In this document: positions 59,166 to 59,264 of the stretch, piece after piece | How the letters are laid out: every line of letters begins with the position of its first letter | Position numbering within the stretch: position 1 is the first letter of the stretch | Translations under genes and position numbers: made by a program | Origin: Betaproteobacteria bacterium | GTDB lineage: Bacteria > Pseudomonadota > Gammaproteobacteria > Burkholderiales > SG8-41 | Length of the DNA stretch: 59,264 nucleotides | NCBI GenBank assembly: GCA_021730905.1 | Contig: JAKFYK010000067.1 | Location: 1 to 59,264, forward strand | Reading direction: 5' to 3' | The notes under the pieces: generated by a model | Told to the model about the DNA's origin: nothing | What the model saw: the letters and a program-made list of their open reading frames with translations, nothing else | The model's database searches: none

Positions 59166-59264
59166 ATGAAACTGAGTAAAAACGAACGCATGGAACTTCA
59201 ACGGCAAGCGGGTGCCATGAACGGTCGAGCCGATTCGGCGCGCCATGCGCGCCTGATCCTGCTG
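59166..59264 (+). mobile_element. IS630-family transposase, N-terminal end (cut by window edge)
   Basis: The frame reads MKLSKNERMELQRQAGAMNG, then RADSARHARLILLL, the first helix-turn-helix of an IS630-type transposase. The sequence TAGTGGACTGTAACG just upstream (from about 59113) is a possible left terminal repeat following a TA target. The rest lies outside the window, so integrity is unknown. Confidence 0.65.

Overview
The window looks like chromosome of a GC-rich betaproteobacterium, probably in or near the Burkholderiales. The grounds are the rpsU-yqeY-dnaG-rpoD block with a betaproteobacterial-type bS21 and a Lys/Ala-rich RpoD leader, plus five Bug/TctC-type periplasmic receptors, which are typical of that order. 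The species cannot be named from the sequence alone. No CRISPR, rRNA, prophage or plasmid backbone was seen.

Layout. (1) 75-12116, minus strand: a tightly packed CoA-thioester catabolic operon. It holds an acyl-CoA ligase, acyl-CoA dehydrogenase, enoyl-CoA hydratase, SDR dehydrogenase and a MenB/BadI-type ring hydrolase, which together match the cyclohexanecarboxylate (AliA/AliB/BadK/BadH/BadI) route. Two family III CoA-transferase/racemase genes, a split 3-hydroxyacyl-CoA dehydrogenase, two zinc-free MDR reductases and an arylmalonate-decarboxylase/maleate-isomerase relative accompany them. (2) 12263-24785: housekeeping genes, namely tRNA-Ile2(CAT), an OYE-type reductase, a Tat-exported caspase-like protein, rpoD, dnaG, yqeY and rpsU, divergent tsaD, plsY, folB, xerD and ogt. 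(3) 24795-48863: uptake and oxidation of small organic acids, with a TRAP-TAXI transporter, OtnK/OtnC four-carbon acid sugar genes, a fluoroacetate-dehalogenase-like hydrolase, an isopropylmalate-dehydrogenase-like enzyme, an Ldh2-type dehydrogenase, an SDR, an aldo/keto reductase, an ABC exporter pair, a D-2-hydroxyacid dehydrogenase, a large alpha/beta hydrolase and five Bug receptors. (4) 48951-59264: a looser region with a BTLCP (LapG-like) protease, transposase, antitoxin and MFS remnants, NAD-malic enzyme, a cyclase-family hydrolase, a DUF1330 protein, a periplasmic amino-acid-type binding protein, a lactonase-fold protein and the start of an IS630-type transposase at the window edge.

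Main discovery: 47145-48863 is one reading frame interrupted only by an in-frame TGA at 47457-47459. Reading that codon as selenocysteine gives the motif Cys-Sec-Gly-Ser-Cys, the signature of the UGSC (seleno)protein family. A strong stem-loop placed like a bacterial SECIS begins 5 nt after the TGA. This should be annotated as one selenoprotein of about 572 residues, not two ORFs. It sits just downstream of a Bug receptor gene.

Other structure: an AT-rich element of about 25-35 bp (core AAAACAAATACTTA) occurs about ten times, usually at gene starts or stops and once inside ogt. A MITE-like element of about 266 bp with ~27 bp terminal inverted repeats lies at 38856-39121. A perfect 22-bp palindrome sits between the divergent genes at 34751 and 34836.
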